In this document: in pieces, positions 13,924-14,123 of the stretch | Layout of the letters: the number at the start of each line of letters is the position of its first letter | Position numbering within the stretch: the stretch's first letter is position 1 | DNA from: Chromatiaceae bacterium | GTDB taxonomy: Bacteria; Pseudomonadota; Gammaproteobacteria; Chromatiales; Chromatiaceae | Assembly (NCBI GenBank): GCA_016938795.1 | Contig: JAFGTZ010000319.1 | Location: forward strand, 1 to 14,123 | DNA length: 14,123 nt | Direction of reading: 5' to 3' | Made by a program: the position numbers and the translations under genes | Notes under the pieces: generated by a model | What the model was told of the DNA's origin: nothing | Seen by the model: only the letters and a program-made list of their open reading frames with translations | The model's database searches: none

Positions 13924-14123
13924 ATGGCGCGTAGTGGCATCAGTAAAGTCATGGTTCAACAGGCCCGGGATGCCCTCCTGGCGCGCGGCGAGCGTCCATC
14001 CATCGACGCCGTGCGTGTGGCCTTGGGCAACACCGGATCGAAGAGCACCATTCATCGCTATCTGAAGGAGCTGGAAGAGGTGGGAGGGCCGCGTCTGGAC
14101 GCCCGCGAGCGACTGTCGGAGCC
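13924..14123 (+). CDS. kfrA: KfrA-like DNA-binding protein, N-terminal part (cut by window end)
   Basis: Only the first 66 codons are present: MARSGISKVMVQQARDALLARGERPSIDAVRVALGNTGSKSTIHRYLKELEE and the residues after it. This is the KfrA N-terminal DNA-binding domain pattern, with a helix (QQARDALLARG), then PSIDAVRVALGN, then GSKSTIHRYLKEL as the recognition helix. Full-length KfrA proteins continue into a long alpha-helical coiled coil and are associated with plasmid maintenance and segregation. That part is outside the window. The Shine-Dalgarno GGAGAGG lies six bases before the ATG, stronger than that of any other gene here. It diverges from the tyrosine recombinase across a 179-base region holding two repeat systems. 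Confidence 0.82.
   Translation, partial: MARSGISKVMVQQARDALLARGERPSIDAVRVALGNTGSKSTIHRYLKELEEVGGPRLDARERLSE

Noticed and set aside
1..14123. CRISPR array, tRNA, rRNA, insertion-sequence ends
   Set aside because: No regularly spaced repeats, no cloverleaf or rRNA-like segments, and no transposase with terminal repeats were seen.

Overview
The window looks like chromosomal DNA of a GC-rich gammaproteobacterium. It is most likely a sulfur-oxidising member of the Chromatiales, similar to purple sulfur bacteria. This rests on the aroA-cmk-rpsA-ihfB order, a gamma-type dif sequence, a class II type EPSP synthase and an octaheme tetrathionate-reductase-family cytochrome. The taxonomic placement is inference; no rRNA or tRNA gene is present.

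Layout. Bases 1-87 are the 3' end of a histidine kinase gene. Bases 118-145 match the E. coli chromosomal dif site at 24 of 28 positions, read on the minus strand, so this is probably the replication terminus. All three GGGNAGGG (KOPS) octamers found in the window lie on the minus strand and point toward that site. Bases 290-2580 hold a translationally coupled pair: an L,D-transpeptidase lipoprotein and a class V aminotransferase. Bases 2725-5021 hold a redox module: a secreted, C-terminally anchored octaheme cytochrome c and a four-helix membrane cytochrome b, overlapping by one base. A hairpin separates it from the convergent block aroA-cmk-rpsA-ihfB (minus strand, 9325 to 5065), which makes chorismate, phosphorylates CMP, and supplies ribosomal protein S1 and IHF beta. 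Divergent from aroA is yhbY, a small RNA-binding ribosome-assembly protein.

Bases 9776-12705 (minus strand) hold a two-gene unit: a cytoplasmic, Fe-S containing molybdenum/tungsten bis-MGD oxidoreductase followed by an ATP-grasp-like protein. Its function is not recognised, and it is the best candidate here for an undescribed pathway.

The right end (12782-14123) looks like a plasmid-type maintenance module. It has a tyrosine recombinase whose catalytic spacing closely follows Cre, a 29-bp inverted repeat just upstream that resembles a lox or dif core, tandem and palindromic operator-like repeats, and the start of a divergent kfrA-like gene. The window therefore appears to hold two separate tyrosine-recombinase sites about 13.7 kb apart, the host dif and a self-contained recombinase/site/KfrA cassette.
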